Positions 6,873 to 14,304 of a stretch of DNA of 19,006 nt are shown here, piece after piece. The stretch lies in assembly GCA_947177085.1 (NCBI GenBank), contig CAMWTD010000014.1:1-19006 (forward strand). Reading direction: 5' to 3'. The first letter of the stretch is position 1, and each line of letters begins with the position of its first letter. The stretch is from an uncultured Desulfovibrio sp. (GTDB lineage: Bacteria; Desulfobacterota; Desulfovibrionia; Desulfovibrionales; Desulfovibrionaceae). A model generated the notes under the pieces. It did no database searches. It was given only the letters and a program-made list of their open reading frames with translations, and was not told the origin of the DNA. Both the position numbers and the translations under genes were made by a program.

Positions 6873-7658
6873 ATGAGACGGGCGATTCTTCTGGTGGCCT
6901 TTGGCGCGGCCACACAGCAGGGGCGGCAGGCCCTGCACGCCTTTGACGACATGGTGCGGGCCCGCTTTGCAGGCTGGTCCGTGCGCTGGGCCTTTACCTC
7001 GCCCCTGTTGCGGGAGCGGCTCGCCCGCGCCCGGCAGAAAAGCGATTCCGTGCGCAAGGCGCTCACGCGGCTCAATTTCGAGCGCTACGACAGGGTGGCG
7101 CTCCAGCCGCTGCAAACCATTGCGGGCGCGGAACACGAGGAGGTCTGCGCGGCTGCGGACGAGGCAGCCCGCACCTTGGGGATGCGCTGCCGCGTGGGCG
7201 CGCCGCTTCTGGCGACGGCGCAGGATGTGGCGGAGGCCGCGCGGGCGCTGGCCGGGCAGCTCCCCGTCGGGCGCAAGCCCGGGGAGGATGTGGTGCTCAT
7301 GGGGCACGGGGCCCGCCATGCGGGCGGGGCCCGCTATGCCGATTTGGCCGAAGCGCTGCAAAGGCTGGACCCACGGCTCCATGTGGGCACTATGGGCGGC
7401 GTCCTTGCGCTGGAGTCCATCCTGCCGCGGCTCACGTCCGGCCGGGTGTGGCTGATGCCCCTGCTTTCCGTGGTGGGGCAGCATGCATTGCGGGACATGG
7501 CGGGGGAGGGCGCGCTGTCATGGCGCTCGCGCATCGCGGGCCATGACCGCGAGTGCCTGCCCGTGCTCAAGGGCCTGGCGGAGTATCCGGGCGTTGCCGA
7601 GATCTGGCTGCGCCATCTTGAGAGAGCCGCGGCGGATGCCGTGGCCGAAAGCCGGTGA
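6873..7658 (+). CDS. cbiK: Sirohydrochlorin cobaltochelatase, CbiK type
   Basis: CbiK inserts Co2+ into sirohydrochlorin (precorrin-2 branch) on the anaerobic cobalamin route; in sulfate reducers related proteins can also make siroheme with Fe2+. The product is 261 residues, the family's usual size. Seen: an N-terminal LLVAFGAA strand, LQPLQTIAGAEHEEV, and the two metal-site histidines expected for CbiK, H145 in VLMGHGARH and H204 in VGQHALRDMAG. There is no signal peptide, so this resembles the cytoplasmic rather than the periplasmic form known in Desulfovibrio. No clear ribosome site precedes the ATG. The stop shares one base with the ATG of the next gene, a lipoprotein, suggesting coupled translation. 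Confidence 0.9.
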   Translation: MRRAILLVAFGAATQQGRQALHAFDDMVRARFAGWSVRWAFTSPLLRERLARARQKSDSVRKALTRLNFERYDRVALQPLQTIAGAEHEEVCAAADEAARTLGMRCRVGAPLLATAQDVAEAARALAGQLPVGRKPGEDVVLMGHGARHAGGARYADLAEALQRLDPRLHVGTMGGVLALESILPRLTSGRVWLMPLLSVVGQHALRDMAGEGALSWRSRIAGHDRECLPVLKGLAEYPGVAEIWLRHLERAAADAVAESR

Positions 7659-8527
7659 TGAACCGTTCAGGAACGAGGTGGAAGATGCTCGGGAAATGTG
7701 TGCCAGTACTTGCGATGATGCTTCTGCTGCTGGGTTGCGCCGCCGGGGGAAGCGGCGGCGGAAGTGAGGAAGCGCCCGCCGCGCCGGAGCTTTCGGGCGC
7801 GCCGGGCGCGGGGGCCAATGCCTTCAATCCCTATATGCAGGCGACGCTGCCCAATACGCGCGAGTTCACGACCGAGGGGCAGCAGATGCTCGGGGCCATG
7901 GGCGGCGGCCAGCCCACCATCGAGGGCGAGGCGGCCCACCGCAAAAACTGGCGCGAAGAGATTTATCCCGTGGTGTTCGGCGACCGCACGGCCCCGCATG
8001 AGATCCTCGTGCTGCTCAATTTTTCAAACCCCAGGAGCGCCGAGGTCTGGAAGGCCGTGACCACGGCGAGCCGCTCCCTTTCGCCGAAGGAGTGCAAGAT
8101 CGCCGTTTTCGGCAACAGCACGGAAAATTACGGGACCGACCTCATGGGCCTCGCCATCTGGATCGCCCATTCCAGGCCCGGGCAGGCCATGCCCTACCTT
8201 ACCTACGCGCTCGACCGCTGGAACGAGGTCAAGGCGGCGCAGCGCCGCGCGGGCACGGCCAAGACCTTCAAGAATGAATACGACGCCACGGCGACGGCCG
8301 CGGATTATCCCATCCACTACGCCTATCTTTCGCGGCTCAAGCCCCCGGTCCCGGCCGCCGACGAGCTCAATGTGGCGAAGTACTGCTATAATGCGGGCAA
8401 TGTGAACATGTACCAGACGACCCAGCTCTGCCAGTATTACGGCGTGCGCGAGCGCCCGGCCGTCATCGTGGACGGCAGGGTGCTCGGCAAGGTCTCGGCC
8501 GATGCAATCCTCAAGGTGCTGAAATAA
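7658..8527 (+). CDS. Lipoprotein with a DsbA/thioredoxin-like fold and a degraded active site
   Basis: The 289-residue product begins with a lipoprotein signal: basic residues, a hydrophobic run, then LLLGC with C27 as the likely lipidated residue. A low-complexity Gly/Ala/Pro linker (28-57) follows. The region from about 105 resembles a DsbA/DsbG-like thioredoxin fold: a strand HEILVLLNFSNPRSAEVWKAV where DsbA proteins carry CPxC, and a late PAVIVDGRVLG like the cis-Pro strand of the fold. The usual CXXC appears as N124-P-R-S127, so thiol redox activity at that site is unlikely. C243 and C258 could form a structural disulfide. The ATG overlaps the cbiK stop by one base. An alternative ATG at 7685 has a better ribosome site (GAGGTGG) and still keeps the signal sequence. 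The fold call comes from pattern only. Confidence 0.7.
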   Translation: MNRSGTRWKMLGKCVPVLAMMLLLLGCAAGGSGGGSEEAPAAPELSGAPGAGANAFNPYMQATLPNTREFTTEGQQMLGAMGGGQPTIEGEAAHRKNWREEIYPVVFGDRTAPHEILVLLNFSNPRSAEVWKAVTTASRSLSPKECKIAVFGNSTENYGTDLMGLAIWIAHSRPGQAMPYLTYALDRWNEVKAAQRRAGTAKTFKNEYDATATAADYPIHYAYLSRLKPPVPAADELNVAKYCYNAGNVNMYQTTQLCQYYGVRERPAVIVDGRVLGKVSADAILKVLK

Positions 8528-8548
8528 GCGGTCGCCGGCACTGGCGTC

Positions 8549-8588
8549 AAAAAAAGGGCGCTCCGGGGAGATTCCGGGGCGTCCTTTT
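8549..8588. terminator. Bidirectional terminator between the lipoprotein gene and mqnA
   Basis: An 11-bp stem with two G-U pairs (8556-8566 with 8574-8584) is followed by TTTT on the plus strand. On the other side it is preceded by a run of A, which is a T-run on the minus strand. It sits between convergent genes and can serve both. Confidence 0.85.
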
Positions 8589-8607
8589 GCGTGCGGGGCG
8601 CGCCCGC

Positions 8608-9444
8608 TTAGAGCGAAAAAAAGCGCAGCGGGGGCACGGCCGCGATGATCCCGGCGGTCGCGAGTTTTTCATAGAAGAGGTGAAGCCCGCGCAGTTCCTC
8701 CCCGCCGAGGCTGTAAACCAGCCCCTCGCGGTAGTAGAAGGCGAGCTCCTCGCGGCTCAGGGGGCAGCCGTGGCCCGTAAGGTCGAGGACGACGTCCATG
8801 TGCGCGAGGCCCCAGTCGCGTCCGCGCCGCAAAAGTTCGCCCGGGTCGTCGTGGAAAAGGCCGCGGTCGGCCGCCTCCCGGCTCACCACCCAGAGCCCGA
8901 AAATGAAGGGCAGCCCCGTCCAGTCCCGCCAGGCCTCGGCAAGGTCCACCCGATGGGGATAGCCGGGATGGTTGCGCAGGCGCAAGGCCTCGTCGCCGAT
9001 GGCGAGAAAGGCCACGGGCGGCGTGGCGGAGCGAAGGGCAGGGGAGACCTGTCCCGTCCTGTACGTCACACGCAGGCCATAGCGGTCGCGCATGAGCAGC
9101 CGCAAGAGCGCCACGGAAGTGTGGCTCTCGCCGCTGATGAGGATCTCCCGGCCGTCCAGCTCCTCCACGGGCACGCGCGAAAGCAAGAGCACGCTCATCA
9201 CAGGGCCGCGCGAGCCGATGGACAGGTCCTCCACCAGGTAATAACGCCCGGGCCGGCGCGCATACTCGAAACAGGAGCAGGAGGAGACGTGCAGCTCCCC
9301 CCGGCCCATCATATCATTGAGGAGCGCGGGGGGCCCGGCCACCAGTTCGTAGTCGTGCGGCAGGATGCCCGCCTCCAGCGGGTGATAGATGGGCAGCACA
9401 TTGAGGTAGCTGATGCGCCCCATGCGCAGCGCGGTCTCAGGCAT
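8608..9444 (-). CDS. mqnA: Chorismate dehydratase (menaquinone, futalosine pathway)
   Basis: MqnA removes water from chorismate to give 3-[(1-carboxyvinyl)oxy]benzoate, the entry step of the futalosine menaquinone route, in the cytoplasm. The 278-residue product begins MPETALRMGRISYLNVLPIYHPLE, a typical MqnA opening, and continues with the periplasmic-binding-protein-like fold (VSSCSCFEYARRPGRYYLVEDLSIGS; LISGESHTSVALL; FLAIGDEAL). The start at 9444 is chosen because GAGG lies 9 bases upstream and the family N-terminus fits. Two further ATGs upstream add only a few residues. It overlaps the end of mqnC by 8 bases and is the last gene of mqnE-mqnC-mqnA. Confidence 0.93.
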   Translation of the reverse strand: MPETALRMGRISYLNVLPIYHPLEAGILPHDYELVAGPPALLNDMMGRGELHVSSCSCFEYARRPGRYYLVEDLSIGSRGPVMSVLLLSRVPVEELDGREILISGESHTSVALLRLLMRDRYGLRVTYRTGQVSPALRSATPPVAFLAIGDEALRLRNHPGYPHRVDLAEAWRDWTGLPFIFGLWVVSREAADRGLFHDDPGELLRRGRDWGLAHMDVVLDLTGHGCPLSREELAFYYREGLVYSLGGEELRGLHLFYEKLATAGIIAAVPPLRFFSL

Positions 9445-10567
9445 GGGCGGCATCCTCGCCAACGGGGCGGTAATCCATGGTGCGCTGCACCGGCGTGAAG
9501 CCCGCGGCGCGGATGACGGCCTCGATCTCCTTGCGCGTCATGCGGTAGGAGACGCCGGCGGCGGCGACCACATTCTCCTCGATCATCAGTGAGCCGAAAT
9601 CGTTGGCCCCATAGAACAGCGCCAGTTGCGCTATCTGCGGGCCCATTGTCACCCACGAGGCCTGGATGTTGGGGATGTTGTCGAGCACGAGCCTTGAGAT
9701 GGCGAGCAGCCGCAGATACGCGGGCGCGGGCAGGCTTTGGCAGCGGATGCGCGTGTGCCCGGGCTGGAAGGTCCAGGGGATGAAGGCGGTAAAGCCGTGG
9801 GTGCGGTCCTGCACGGCGCGCAGGGCGAAGAGGTGGTCGAGCCGGTGACCGGGCTTCTCCTCATGGCCGAACATCATGGTGGCGGTGGTCTTCATGCCGA
9901 GGCCGTGGGCGGCCTCCATGACCGCAAGCCAGGCGTCAGCCGAGCACTTGTTGGGCGAGACCTGGCGGCGCACATCGTTCTGGAGCACCTCGGCGCCGCC
10001 CCCGGGCACGGAGTCGAGCCCCGCGGCCCTGAGCCTGCGCAGAACTTCCGTAACGGGCAAACCGAACTTTTCGGACCAGAACCAGATCTCCGGCGGCGAA
10101 AAGGCGTGGATGTGCAGCTTGGGCCAGGTGGCGCGCATCCAGCGCAAGAGGTCCTCATACCATTCCAGCGGCAGGTCCGGATGATGGCCGCCCTGAAGCA
10201 GGATCTGCGTGCCGCCGAGGCGCAGGGTCTCCTCAATTTTCTGCGTCAGCTCCTCCCGGGTGATGACGTAGCCCTCGGGGCTTTCCGGCGGCCGGAAAAA
10301 GGCGCAGAAGCGGCAGCCGCACACGCAGACATTGGAATAATTGATATTCCTGTCGCCCACATAGGTCACGACGGGCTCGGGATGCAGCCTTTCGCGCATG
10401 GCGTTGGCGAGGCGCGCCAGGGTGAGCAGGCTCGCGCGGTAGTAGAGTGCCTCGGCGTCCTCGCGCTCAAGGCGCTCGCCTGCCTCGGCCTTGCGGGCAG
10501 CCGCGGCCACGTCCGCATATGCGGGGCTGTCGTCGTCAAAGGGGCTGTGCGCGGGCGCGAAGTCCAT
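9437..10567 (-). CDS. mqnC: Cyclic dehypoxanthinyl futalosine synthase (radical SAM)
   Basis: MqnC uses a 4Fe-4S cluster and SAM to cyclise dehypoxanthinyl futalosine into its cyclic form. The 376-residue protein carries the radical-SAM CxxxCxxC cluster motif at C81, C85 and C88 (with an extra C83) in NVCVCGCRFCAF. It also has GGTQILLQGGHHPDL, PGGGAEVL, and the C-terminal SWVTMGPQIAQLALFYGANDFGS that marks MqnC rather than MqnE. AAGGAG precedes the ATG inside the end of mqnE; the mqnE stop and this start share one base. Acts between the purine-releasing step and MqnD. Confidence 0.94.
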   Translation of the reverse strand: MDFAPAHSPFDDDSPAYADVAAAARKAEAGERLEREDAEALYYRASLLTLARLANAMRERLHPEPVVTYVGDRNINYSNVCVCGCRFCAFFRPPESPEGYVITREELTQKIEETLRLGGTQILLQGGHHPDLPLEWYEDLLRWMRATWPKLHIHAFSPPEIWFWSEKFGLPVTEVLRRLRAAGLDSVPGGGAEVLQNDVRRQVSPNKCSADAWLAVMEAAHGLGMKTTATMMFGHEEKPGHRLDHLFALRAVQDRTHGFTAFIPWTFQPGHTRIRCQSLPAPAYLRLLAISRLVLDNIPNIQASWVTMGPQIAQLALFYGANDFGSLMIEENVVAAAGVSYRMTRKEIEAVIRAAGFTPVQRTMDYRPVGEDAAHA

Positions 10568-11733
10568 CAGCGGGTCTCCTTGCAGGGGGCGGCGGCCGCG
10601 CAGGCGTCGGTTTCCGCGCCGGGCATGGCCTCAAAAACGGCGTTGCGGCGCACCGGGCGGAAGCCGGAAGCGCGGATCATGGCCTCGAGCTCGGCGATGG
10701 TCATCCCCTGCGCCGAGGCCGCGCCCGCCATGTGGCCGATGCGCTCCTCCACGATGGTCCCGTCGAGGTCGTCAGCGCCGTACCACAGCGCCGTCTGGGC
10801 GAGCTTGGGCCCGAGCATGATCCAGTAGGCCTTGATATGCGGGATATTGTCGAGCAAAAGCCGCGAGACAGCCACCGTGCGCAACTGGTCGAGCCCGCGC
10901 ACCGGGCCCGAGCGCTCCTCGGGGAGGGTGAGGCGGCTGTTCTCCGTCAGGAAGGGCAGCGGGATGAAGCAGGTGAAGCCGCCGCTCTCGTCCTGCTGCG
11001 CGCGCAGCCGGAGCAGGTGTTCCACGCGCATGGCGTGGCTTTCCAGATGCCCGAAAAGCATGGTGCAATTGGTGAGGATGCCGAGGCTGTGCGCCTCGCC
11101 CGAGATGCGCAGCCAGGCCTCGGCGTCGGCCTTGTGCGGGCAGATGTGGGCGCGCAGCCCGGCATCAAAAATCTCCGCGCCGCCGCCGGGCATCATCCTG
11201 AGGCCGCACGCCTTGAGCCGGCGGAGCACCTCAAGGGTGCTGATGCCCTCGAGCGCGGCGAAATGCGCGATCTCCACCGGGGTGAAGGCCTTGAGCGGCA
11301 AATCCGGCCAGCGGTCGGCCACGGCGCGCAGCAGGTCCTCGAACCAGGCGAGCCCGAGTCCAGGGTGGCAGCCGCCCACCATGTGCATCTCGTCGAGGCG
11401 CAGCGTGCCGCCCTGGGCGGCTTCGAGCCGGGCGAGGATGTCCTCCTTGCTGAGCTGGAAGGCCCCGTCCTCGTCCGCATGGTCGCGCCGGAAGGCGCAA
11501 AAGAGGCAGCCGTTGACGCAGACATTGGTATAGTTGACCTGCCGGTTCACCACATAGTAGGCCGCGTCGCCGTGCAGGCGGAAGCGCACCTCGGCGGCCA
11601 GCGCGCCCACGGCCGTGAGATCCGGGCAGGCGAAGAGCGCCAGGCCGTCTTCATATGAGAGGCGCTCGCCGGAAAGCACCTTTTCAAGGATGGACGAAAG
11701 GCCGAGGGCCGCATAATATGCTTTGTCTGGCAT
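10567..11733 (-). CDS. mqnE: Aminodeoxyfutalosine synthase (radical SAM)
   Basis: MqnE joins the MqnA product with a SAM-derived adenosyl radical to give 6-amino-6-deoxyfutalosine. The product is 388 residues with the cluster motif C72-xxx-C76-xx-C79 in NVCVNGCLFCAF, then HMVGGCHPGLGLAWFEDLL, PGGGAEIFD, and AYWIMLGPKLAQTALWYGADDLDGT; the WYGADDLDG form and the CHP motif distinguish it from MqnC. The ATG at 11733 is preferred over an upstream in-frame start because of an AAGGA site 6 bases before it, and because the extra residues are low-complexity and lie in the leader. It is first in the operon and diverges from mqnD; a good promoter lies about 90 bases upstream. Confidence 0.94.
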   Translation of the reverse strand: MPDKAYYAALGLSSILEKVLSGERLSYEDGLALFACPDLTAVGALAAEVRFRLHGDAAYYVVNRQVNYTNVCVNGCLFCAFRRDHADEDGAFQLSKEDILARLEAAQGGTLRLDEMHMVGGCHPGLGLAWFEDLLRAVADRWPDLPLKAFTPVEIAHFAALEGISTLEVLRRLKACGLRMMPGGGAEIFDAGLRAHICPHKADAEAWLRISGEAHSLGILTNCTMLFGHLESHAMRVEHLLRLRAQQDESGGFTCFIPLPFLTENSRLTLPEERSGPVRGLDQLRTVAVSRLLLDNIPHIKAYWIMLGPKLAQTALWYGADDLDGTIVEERIGHMAGAASAQGMTIAELEAMIRASGFRPVRRNAVFEAMPGAETDACAAAAPCKETR

Positions 11734-11764
11734 GGATGTCCTTGTGGCCGCGCGCCCGCAAGCC

Positions 11765-11784
11765 CCGCCGGCGGATTCCGGCGG
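11765..11784 (-). other. Hairpin in the mqnE leader
   Basis: A perfect 7-bp stem (CCGCCGG, 11765-11771, with 11778-11784) encloses a 6-base loop, about 30 bases upstream of the mqnE start. No T-run follows on the minus strand, so it is not a terminator. It could modulate translation or mRNA stability. Confidence 0.45.
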
Positions 11785-11785
11785 C

Positions 11786-11821
11786 GCGGATGCCGGTTGC
11801 CCGGCAGTCGGGAGCATCCGC
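11786..11821. promoter_or_regulatory. 8-bp inverted repeat next to the mqnE promoter
   Basis: GCGGATGC (11786-11793) is repeated inverted at 11814-11821, and a smaller nested repeat GCCGG/CCGGC lies inside (11792-11796 with 11801-11805). The outer arm touches the predicted mqnE transcription start, so this works better as a DNA operator than as an intact RNA hairpin for mqnE. On the plus strand it could lie in a longer mqnD leader. Confidence 0.4.
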
Positions 11822-11822
11822 C

Positions 11823-11852
11823 AGCATATCGCCGCGCAAGCGGCATTGTCAA
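11823..11852 (-). promoter_or_regulatory. Likely sigma70-type promoter for mqnE-mqnC-mqnA
   Basis: On the minus strand a perfect TTGACA (11852-11847) is followed after 18 bases by TATGCT (11828-11823). The predicted leader is about 80 bases. The -35 lies only 12 bases from the mqnD ATG, so transcription of the two units is probably interdependent. Confidence 0.65.
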
Positions 11853-11864
11853 CGTGAGGTGGAA

Positions 11865-12743
11865 ATGTCCGCTCAGGAGCTTACGCTTTCCCTGGGGCTC
11901 TCGCCCTGCCCCAACGATACCTTCATCTTCCACGCCCTGCTCGAGGGGCGCGTGCGCGTGCCCGCGCCGGCCCCGTGGAGCGGCCATATCCGCTTTGTGC
12001 CGCACTTCGCCGACGTGGAGGAGCTGAACGGCATGGCCGTGGCCGGCCGCCTCGACGTGACCAAGCTCTCGCTCGGCGCCGTGGCGCGCATCATGGATGC
12101 CTACGCGCTCTTTTCCTCGGGGGCGGCGCTCGGCTGGGGCTGCGGGCCGCTCGTGGTGGCGGCGAAGCCGCTCACGCCGGAGCAACTGAAAAGCGCCAGC
12201 GTGGCCGTCCCCGGCCTCATGACCACGGCCAACCTGCTGCTCGACCTGCACGGGGGTTTTCGGGGCCCGCGCCGCGAACTCCTTTTCAGCGACATCATGG
12301 ACGCGGTCGCGCGCGGCGAGGACGAGGCCGGGGTCATTATCCACGAGGGCCGCTTCACCTTTGGGGATCACGGCCTCATAAAGATAGTGGATCTCGGGGA
12401 ATGGTGGGAGTCGGCCTTCCACCTGCCGCTGCCGCTCGGGGCCATCGCCGGCAGGCGTGGCCTGCCGCTTGCCGTGGCGCTCGCCGTGCAGGGCGGCATT
12501 GCCGAAAGCCTGCGCCATGCCTGGGCTCACCCCGAAGACTCGCGCGACTTCATCCGCGCGCACGCGCAGGAACTGGACGACGCGGTGACGAAGGCGCATA
12601 TCGAGACCTTCGTCACCGCCTTCAGCGAGGATTTGGGGCCCGCTGGCCGCGAGGCCATCGCCACGCTGGTGGAGCGCTCGGCGGCGCGCCTCGGCGTTGC
12701 GCTCCCCGCCGCCGGGCTCTTCTGGCCGGGGGCTGCCGCATGA
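11865..12743 (+). CDS. mqnD: 1,4-dihydroxy-6-naphthoate synthase
   Basis: MqnD converts cyclic dehypoxanthinyl futalosine into 1,4-dihydroxy-6-naphthoate, the naphthoquinone precursor of menaquinone. The 292-residue protein starts with LSLGLSPCPNDTFIFHALL (SPCPNDT at 13-19), the clear MqnD signature. It also has LDVTKLSLGA and VIIHEGRFTF, whose His (H160) corresponds to the proposed catalytic residue of the family. The ATG at 11865 has GAGGTGG just upstream and gives the standard N-terminus; the open frame upstream runs antisense into mqnE and is not coding. It is divergent from mqnE, and a MATE transporter gene follows 25 bases after its stop. Confidence 0.95.
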   Translation: MSAQELTLSLGLSPCPNDTFIFHALLEGRVRVPAPAPWSGHIRFVPHFADVEELNGMAVAGRLDVTKLSLGAVARIMDAYALFSSGAALGWGCGPLVVAAKPLTPEQLKSASVAVPGLMTTANLLLDLHGGFRGPRRELLFSDIMDAVARGEDEAGVIIHEGRFTFGDHGLIKIVDLGEWWESAFHLPLPLGAIAGRRGLPLAVALAVQGGIAESLRHAWAHPEDSRDFIRAHAQELDDAVTKAHIETFVTAFSEDLGPAGREAIATLVERSAARLGVALPAAGLFWPGAAA

Positions 12744-12768
12744 CGCGGCAGAGGGCAAGAGTCGGCCG

Positions 12769-14223
12769 GTGAAGAGCTTTTTTTCCTGGGCCGAGGCCCG
12801 GCGCTTCTTTGTCATCGGGCTGCCCATCTTCATCGCCCAGCTTTCGCAGACGGGCATGAACTTCGCTGACACAGCCATGACCGGGCAATACAATGCCGAG
12901 GACATGGCGGCCGTGGCCGTGGCGGGCTCCATCTGGGGGCCTGTGGCCGTGTTCGGCATCGGCTGCCTTTTGGCGCTGCCGCCCTTGAGCGCGCAATTCG
13001 TGGGCGGCGGCAAAAGGCGTCGCGCCGCGCACCTGCTGCGCCAGGGCATCTGGCTCACCCTGGGCCTGAGCCTTGTCCTGATGAGCTTTTTTTACGTCAT
13101 TTCCTGGCGGCTTACGGCCTTCGGCCTCGCCCCGAAGATGGCCGAGCTGGCCGGGGGCTATTTGCGTGCCCTTCTGTGGGGCCTGCCGGGCTTCATGTTC
13201 TTTGTGAACCAGCGCAGCTTCCTCGAGGGCTTTTCGCGCACGAGGCCCGCCATGATCATCGGCCTTCTGGGGCTTGCGCTCAACGTGCCCTGCAACTACA
13301 TGCTCATCTACGGGAAGTGCGGCTTTCCGGCCATGGGGGCCGTGGGCTGCGGCGTGGCCTCGGCGTTGTGCTACTGGTTCATGGGCCTCGCCATGATGTG
13401 CTTTTTGAGGCGCGACCCGCAATACCGCGACTTGCGCCCGCTCTTCGCGCCGTGGCTGTCCCGGAGAAGGAGGAAAGAGCCGGAGCCGCCAGCCGGGGCG
13501 CAGGCCGGCCAGAGCCAGGAGACCGACGGCCCGGTGTTCGACTTTCCGCTCATGTTCCGGGCGCTGCGCATCGGCTTTCCCAGCGCCATGGCGCTCTTTT
13601 TCGAGGTCTCGCTCTTCGCGCTGAGCGCCATCCTGCTGGCCCCGCTCGGCACGGTCATGGTGGCGGGAAACCAGATCGCCATGAATTTCAGCGCGCTTAT
13701 CTTCATGGTCCCCCTCGCCATCGGCATGACGGCCACCATCCGGGTGGGCTATTGCCTCGGCGCGCGCAAGGTGGCGCAGGCCAAGCTCTGCGCGCTCACG
13801 GCCATGACCCTGAGCGTGGTCTTCGCGCTGCTGATTTGCGGCGGGACTGTCCTCTTCCGCGAGAGCATCGTCCATATCTACAATGACGACCCCGAGGTGA
13901 CGCGCCTCGCCATGCGACTCCTGCTGTTCGCGGCGGCCTATCAGATCGTGGACGGCCTCCAGATGTCCGGCATCGGCGTTTTGCGCGGCTACAACGACAC
14001 GCGCATCATTTCGGTCATCTGCTTCGTGGCCTACTGGATAATCGGGCTGCCGCTGGGCTACGCGCTGGCCCGCACCGACTGGATAGTGCCGGCCCTGGGC
14101 GCGGAAGGCTTCTGGATCTGCTATCTGGCGGCGCTTGGGTTCAGCGCCGCGGCCTACTGGCTCAGGGTGCGCTATCTCCACTCCCTGCCGGCGGAAAAGG
14201 TGCTGGCGCGGGTGCGCAAGTAG
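12769..14223 (+). CDS. MATE-family multidrug/organic cation efflux pump
   Basis: The 484-residue inner-membrane protein is of the MATE/NorM type, which exports cationic or amphipathic compounds driven by Na+ or H+. About twelve hydrophobic segments form two halves joined by a charged loop (about 230-258, with RRRRKEPEPP) expected in the cytoplasm. The first half has the family pattern QTGMNFADTAMTG (27-39) and LPGFMFFVNQRSFLEG; the second opens RALRIGFPSAMALFFEV. The GTG at 12769 is chosen because the hydrophobic domain starts right after it. No ATG is available before residue 30, and the only other start, a TTG at 12697, would overlap mqnD. The ribosome site is weak (GAGGG, 13 bases away), so its translation may depend on mqnD. 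The substrate is unknown. Confidence 0.9.
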   Translation: MKSFFSWAEARRFFVIGLPIFIAQLSQTGMNFADTAMTGQYNAEDMAAVAVAGSIWGPVAVFGIGCLLALPPLSAQFVGGGKRRRAAHLLRQGIWLTLGLSLVLMSFFYVISWRLTAFGLAPKMAELAGGYLRALLWGLPGFMFFVNQRSFLEGFSRTRPAMIIGLLGLALNVPCNYMLIYGKCGFPAMGAVGCGVASALCYWFMGLAMMCFLRRDPQYRDLRPLFAPWLSRRRRKEPEPPAGAQAGQSQETDGPVFDFPLMFRALRIGFPSAMALFFEVSLFALSAILLAPLGTVMVAGNQIAMNFSALIFMVPLAIGMTATIRVGYCLGARKVAQAKLCALTAMTLSVVFALLICGGTVLFRESIVHIYNDDPEVTRLAMRLLLFAAAYQIVDGLQMSGIGVLRGYNDTRIISVICFVAYWIIGLPLGYALARTDWIVPALGAEGFWICYLAALGFSAAAYWLRVRYLHSLPAEKVLARVRK

Positions 14224-14283
14224 GCGGCGGCCGGGACAAGAGAATGCGTCGCACCAGAGGTAACGCCCGCTTGGGAAAGAATG

Positions 14284-14304
14284 GCTTCACCGTTATGAAG
14301 CTTT
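14284..14304 (+). terminator. Weak candidate terminator after the MATE gene
   Basis: GCTTCA (14284-14289) pairs with TGAAGC (14296-14301) around a 6-base loop, followed by TTT. The stem is short and it overlaps the end of the convergent LysR pseudogene. Confidence 0.3.

Noticed and set aside
4454..6876. Long plus-strand open frames over the DUF3179 and rfbD genes
   Set aside because: Their translations are Arg/Gly/Pro/His-rich with no recognisable domain, while the minus-strand genes carry clear family signatures.
11734..11830. A known riboswitch (such as a SAM or cobalamin type) upstream of mqnE
   Set aside because: The region has hairpins but I could not match any known conserved core, and the largest repeat overlaps the predicted transcription start, so it would not be intact in the RNA.
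11547..14181. Long minus-strand open frames over mqnD and the MATE gene
   Set aside because: The repetitive His/Arg/Glu-rich translation mirrors the plus-strand genes and shows no domain.
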